Origin: Chitinophagaceae bacterium
GTDB taxonomy: Bacteria > Bacteroidota > Bacteroidia > Chitinophagales > Chitinophagaceae
Length of the DNA stretch: 14,704 bases
Direction: 5' to 3'
Assembly: GCA_025455205.1 (NCBI GenBank)
Contig: JALOMZ010000021.1
Location: 1-14,704, forward strand
Position 1 is the first letter of the stretch, and every line of letters starts with the position of its first letter. Positions 12,974 through 14,704 of this stretch are shown here, piece after piece. The position numbers and the translations under genes were made by a program. The notes beneath the pieces were generated by a model that did no database searches, was not told where the DNA came from, and saw only the letters and a program-made list of their open reading frames with translations.

Positions 12974-14386
12974 TTATTCAGGAAGATTAAACCCAAAATA
13001 CCGATTGGCATTGTTGAAGCAGATATCCCGGATAATGCCGCCAATCAGCCCATAATCCATTGGCAGTTCTCCTTTATCCATCTCTTCCCCAAACAGGTTG
13101 CACAGGATACGCCGGAAATATTCATGCCGCGGGAACGAAAGGAAGCTGCGGGAGTCGGTAAGCATGCCTACAAACTGGCTAACCAGCCCCATATTGGACA
13201 GGGCATTCAGCTGGCGGGTCATGCCATCCTTTTGATCCAGGAACCACCAGGCGGAGCCCCACTGCACTTTGGCTGCCACGCTGCCATCGTTGAAATTGCC
13301 GATCATGGTGGCCATCACTTCATTATCGGCCGGGTTCAGGTTGTAGAGGATGGTTTTAGCCAGTTTATTCTGGTCATCCAGACGGCCCAGGAATCTGGAA
13401 AGGGCCGCGGCCTGGCTGAAGTCGCCAATGGAATCCCAGCCGGTATCCGGGCCCAGCTCGCGCAGGCGCCGGGTGTTGTTGTTGCGCAGGGCGCCCAGGT
13501 GAAATTGCTGCACCCAGCCCTTTTCCCAGTCCCATTCGGCAAACCAAAGCAGCATGGCGCTTTTGAATTTCTCCACTTCTGCCGGTGTGGCATGCTCTCC
13601 GCTGCGCACCTTGCCGAAGATGGCTGCTACCTCGGCATGCGTAAATGAGGCGGCATACACTTGCTCCAGCCCATGATCGGAAACCTTGCATCCTTGCGCA
13701 GCAAAGAAATCATGGCGGCTCTTCAGGGCCTCCAGGTAATCATCCAGGCTGCTGATGTTGGCATTGCACACAGATTCTACCCTGCCCACATAATCATTAA
13801 AGCCCTGGGTGTTCTCAATGGCCATGGCTTTGTCGGGCCGAAATGCCGGAAGCACGCGCGGCGTTGACCCACCGGCTTTCAGTTCCCGGTGATACTCAAG
13901 CGAATCCACCGGATCATCGGTGGTGCACAGCAGCCGCACATGCATCTGCTGCAACAGCCCCATGGTATGGTGGCTGGGCGACTGTAACTTCTGGCTGCAC
14001 TGTTCATAGATGGCCGGCGCGGTGGACGCATCCAGCAACTCATCCACCCTAAAATAACGCAGCAATTCGAGGTGCGTCCAGTGGTAGAGTGGATTGCGCA
14101 CCGTATAGGGCACTGTTTTGGCCCATGCCAGGAATTTATCGTAATCGCTGGCCTGTCCGGTGCAATATTCTTCCGGCACCCCGCAGGTGCGCATGGCCCG
14201 CCACTTGTAGTGGTCGCCATACAGCCACACCTGCGTGAGGTTGGCAAACACGTGGTTGGCAGCCATCTGGTCGGGTGGCAGGTGGTTGTGGTAGTCTATG
14301 ATGGGCATCGGCGCGGCGTATTCATGATACAGGCGCTGAGCGGATTTGCTGTACAGCAGAAAATCTTCGTGAATAAATGATTTCAT
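12974..14386 (-). CDS. uxaC: Glucuronate (uronate) isomerase
   Basis: This 470-residue cytoplasmic enzyme converts D-galacturonate to D-tagaturonate and D-glucuronate to D-fructuronate, the entry step of hexuronate breakdown. The N-terminus FLLYSKSAQRLYHEYA leads into IIDYHNHLPPD (29-39), whose His33 and His35 are the metal ligands expected in this amidohydrolase-like fold. LLCTTDDPVDSLEYH, VLPAFRPDKA and the MATMIGNFNDGS region, and the end FNNANRYFGF, are family marks. Full length for UxaC. It is 54 nt downstream of uxaA on the same strand, the expected operon order, and upstream of the second kinase beyond the repeat element. Confidence 0.97.
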   Translation of the reverse strand: MKSFIHEDFLLYSKSAQRLYHEYAAPMPIIDYHNHLPPDQMAANHVFANLTQVWLYGDHYKWRAMRTCGVPEEYCTGQASDYDKFLAWAKTVPYTVRNPLYHWTHLELLRYFRVDELLDASTAPAIYEQCSQKLQSPSHHTMGLLQQMHVRLLCTTDDPVDSLEYHRELKAGGSTPRVLPAFRPDKAMAIENTQGFNDYVGRVESVCNANISSLDDYLEALKSRHDFFAAQGCKVSDHGLEQVYAASFTHAEVAAIFGKVRSGEHATPAEVEKFKSAMLLWFAEWDWEKGWVQQFHLGALRNNNTRRLRELGPDTGWDSIGDFSQAAALSRFLGRLDDQNKLAKTILYNLNPADNEVMATMIGNFNDGSVAAKVQWGSAWWFLDQKDGMTRQLNALSNMGLVSQFVGMLTDSRSFLSFPRHEYFRRILCNLFGEEMDKGELPMDYGLIGGIIRDICFNNANRYFGFNLPE

Positions 14387-14440
14387 CTGGATATGTTTTT
14401 CAATTGCTATTTATGATCACTTGCAGGAAACAACAGTTTT

Positions 14441-14704
14441 CTATAGGGAAACCCCGCGTTTCCATGGAATAAAGTCATCCTGATTCAGCAGTACCGCTTT
14501 GGGTGTGACTTCTCCGCTGGCGGCCCGTATGCAGAATTCGAGTATTTCTTCCCCCATTTCTTCTATGGTTTTATTTCCATCCACCACCGGGCCGCAGTTG
14601 ATGTCAATGATATCGGCCATCCTGGTGGCCAGGGTGGAATTGGTGGCCACTTTAATGGTTGGACATACCGGGTTGCCGGTGGGCGTTCCCAGGCCTGTGG
14701 TGAA
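14441..14704 (-). CDS. uxaA: Altronate dehydratase, C-terminal end (5' part outside the window)
   Basis: Only the last 87 residues are present; the reading frame stays open to the window edge. FTTGLGTPTGNPVCPTIKVA at the edge, followed by ATNSTLATRMADIIDINCG, is the typical C-terminal core of UxaA, and the sequence ends KRGVSL. UxaA dehydrates D-altronate to 2-keto-3-deoxygluconate, using iron. The GTG at 14650 is an internal valine codon and not a start. Its stop lies 54 nt before uxaC, so the two are probably one operon, and a reductase gene (uxaB) would be expected farther upstream, outside the window. Confidence 0.93.
   Translation of the reverse strand, partial: FTTGLGTPTGNPVCPTIKVATNSTLATRMADIIDINCGPVVDGNKTIEEMGEEILEFCIRAASGEVTPKAVLLNQDDFIPWKRGVSL

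Noticed and set aside
12841..13044. Short minus-strand frame over the ATCTGCG repeats
   Set aside because: Its protein is only translated repeat and spacer sequence plus antisense-free uxaC tail; no start context or homology is apparent.
12908..13648. 246-codon plus-strand frame antisense to the uxaC 3' end
   Set aside because: No recognisable domain and fully explained as an antisense frame of uxaC, which is certain.

Overview
The window reads as a chromosomal segment of a Bacteroidota bacterium, most likely of the Chitinophagaceae or a close relative. This rests on three things: the protein families (NamZ/DUF1343, a LysM-plus-double-psi-barrel protein, an RsmF-type methyltransferase), a near-perfect Bacteroidota promoter (TTTG, 18 nt, TAnnTTTG) in front of a tRNA gene, and starts without Shine-Dalgarno sequences. 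No plasmid, phage, IS or CRISPR signal was seen. The taxonomic placement is inference.

Left part (1-7672), mixed housekeeping genes. On the minus strand at the left edge is only the C-terminal 73 codons of ribosomal protein L14. It faces namZ (secreted exo-muramidase), which is followed by fmt (Met-tRNA formyltransferase). Two minus-strand genes converge on fmt: a LysM/double-psi-barrel protein with a doubtful start and, upstream of it, an RsmF-like rRNA cytosine methyltransferase. Divergent from the latter are a small muconolactone-isomerase-like protein, a complete tRNA-Val(TAC) unit with promoter and strong terminator, and a PAP2 phosphatase whose start codon lies 5 nt after the terminator's T-run. 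PAP2 converges with a UDP-galactopyranose-mutase-like FAD enzyme.

Right part (7727-14704), a hexuronate (galacturonate/glucuronate) catabolic cluster. The minus-strand run is eda (KDPG aldolase), then exuT-like MFS transporter, then the FAD enzyme. Divergent from eda is kdgK (KDG kinase), then a YhcH/TabA-like gene after a terminator. Converging from the right is uxaA (C-terminal end only) - uxaC - a second PfkB-family kinase. Together these give uptake (ExuT), isomerisation of the uronate (UxaC), dehydration of altronate to KDG (UxaA), phosphorylation (KdgK) and cleavage to pyruvate plus glyceraldehyde-3-phosphate (Eda). The tagaturonate/fructuronate reductase and the mannonate dehydratase are not in the window.

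The eda/kdgK divergent spacer carries a LacI-family-type pseudo-palindrome (9911-9924) with two further half-site-like repeats, the likely control point of the cluster. The uxaC to kinase spacer holds an ATCTGCG direct-repeat array ending in a perfect 9-bp hairpin, a REP-like element. The points most worth checking are the truncated L14 gene (real rearrangement or chimeric contig), the PAP2 gene that seems reachable only through a tRNA terminator, the broken-looking start of the LysM protein, the duplicated KDG-kinase-like genes, the REP-like element and the operator cluster. I did not find a clearly new multi-gene system.
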